From positions 1-6,147 of the forward strand of contig CALEMG010000401.1 in the NCBI GenBank assembly GCA_937910835.1: DNA of 6,147 nucleotides. The letters run 5' to 3'. Below are positions 6,115 through 6,147 of this stretch, one piece after another. Below the pieces are notes generated by a model that was not told the origin of the DNA, did not search any database, and saw only the letters and a list, made by a program, of their open reading frames with translations. Every line of letters begins with the position of its first letter. Within the stretch, counting starts at the first letter, position 1. Position numbers and translations under genes: made by a program. The DNA is from an uncultured Alphaproteobacteria bacterium (lineage in GTDB: Bacteria > Pseudomonadota > Alphaproteobacteria > Sneathiellales > Sneathiellaceae).

Positions 6115-6147
6115 TCGGAAGTCCATTAGGATTGCCAGAAAGCGTTC

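Overview
The window looks like chromosomal DNA of an alphaproteobacterium. The base composition is about half G+C, and the proteins resemble rhizobial or related homologues: a D-arginine-dehydrogenase-like flavoprotein, PhnC/PhnD/PhnE, and the phn-linked DUF1045 protein. All supported genes lie on the + strand. I see no tRNA, rRNA, CRISPR array, insertion sequence or integrase.

Layout. (1) Positions 2-646 hold the C-terminal part of an FAD-dependent amino-acid oxidase/dehydrogenase of the DAO superfamily, cut by the left edge. (2) 647-1054 is a non-coding gap that ends in a strong promoter (TTGACA at 991) overlapped by a near-perfect Zur-type palindrome at 1015-1034. (3) 1055-2200 encodes a secreted, histidine-rich outer-membrane beta-barrel protein ending in Phe, probably a zinc-responsive porin. 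(4) 2201-2533 is non-coding and carries a Pho-box-like array of 11-bp units (2440-2479), a possible -10 and a strong ribosome binding site. (5) 2534-6114 is a phosphonate-uptake cluster: phnC (ATPase), phnD (periplasmic binding protein), a terminator-like hairpin, phnE (permease), and a DUF1045 putative 2H phosphoesterase that accompanies phosphonate operons.

How it works together. PhnD captures phosphonates or related phosphorus compounds in the periplasm, PhnE forms the channel and PhnC powers it. The DUF1045 protein probably acts on a phosphate-ester intermediate of phosphonate breakdown. The Pho-box-like array suggests induction by phosphate starvation through PhoB. The hairpin after phnD would make the binding protein more abundant than the permease. 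The Zur-type site suggests the upstream porin gene is derepressed when zinc is scarce, so the window holds two nutrient-scarcity systems with separate control.

The main anomaly is in phnC. The well-supported start at 2534 reads 19 family-typical codons and then meets an in-frame TAG at 2591. The frame then continues through an intact ATPase. TAG is also the natural stop of the porin gene next door, so general TAG readthrough is unlikely. phnC is therefore either a recent pseudogene, restarted at ATG 2624 without its adenine-stacking N-terminus, or affected by a sequencing error. The rest of the operon looks intact.
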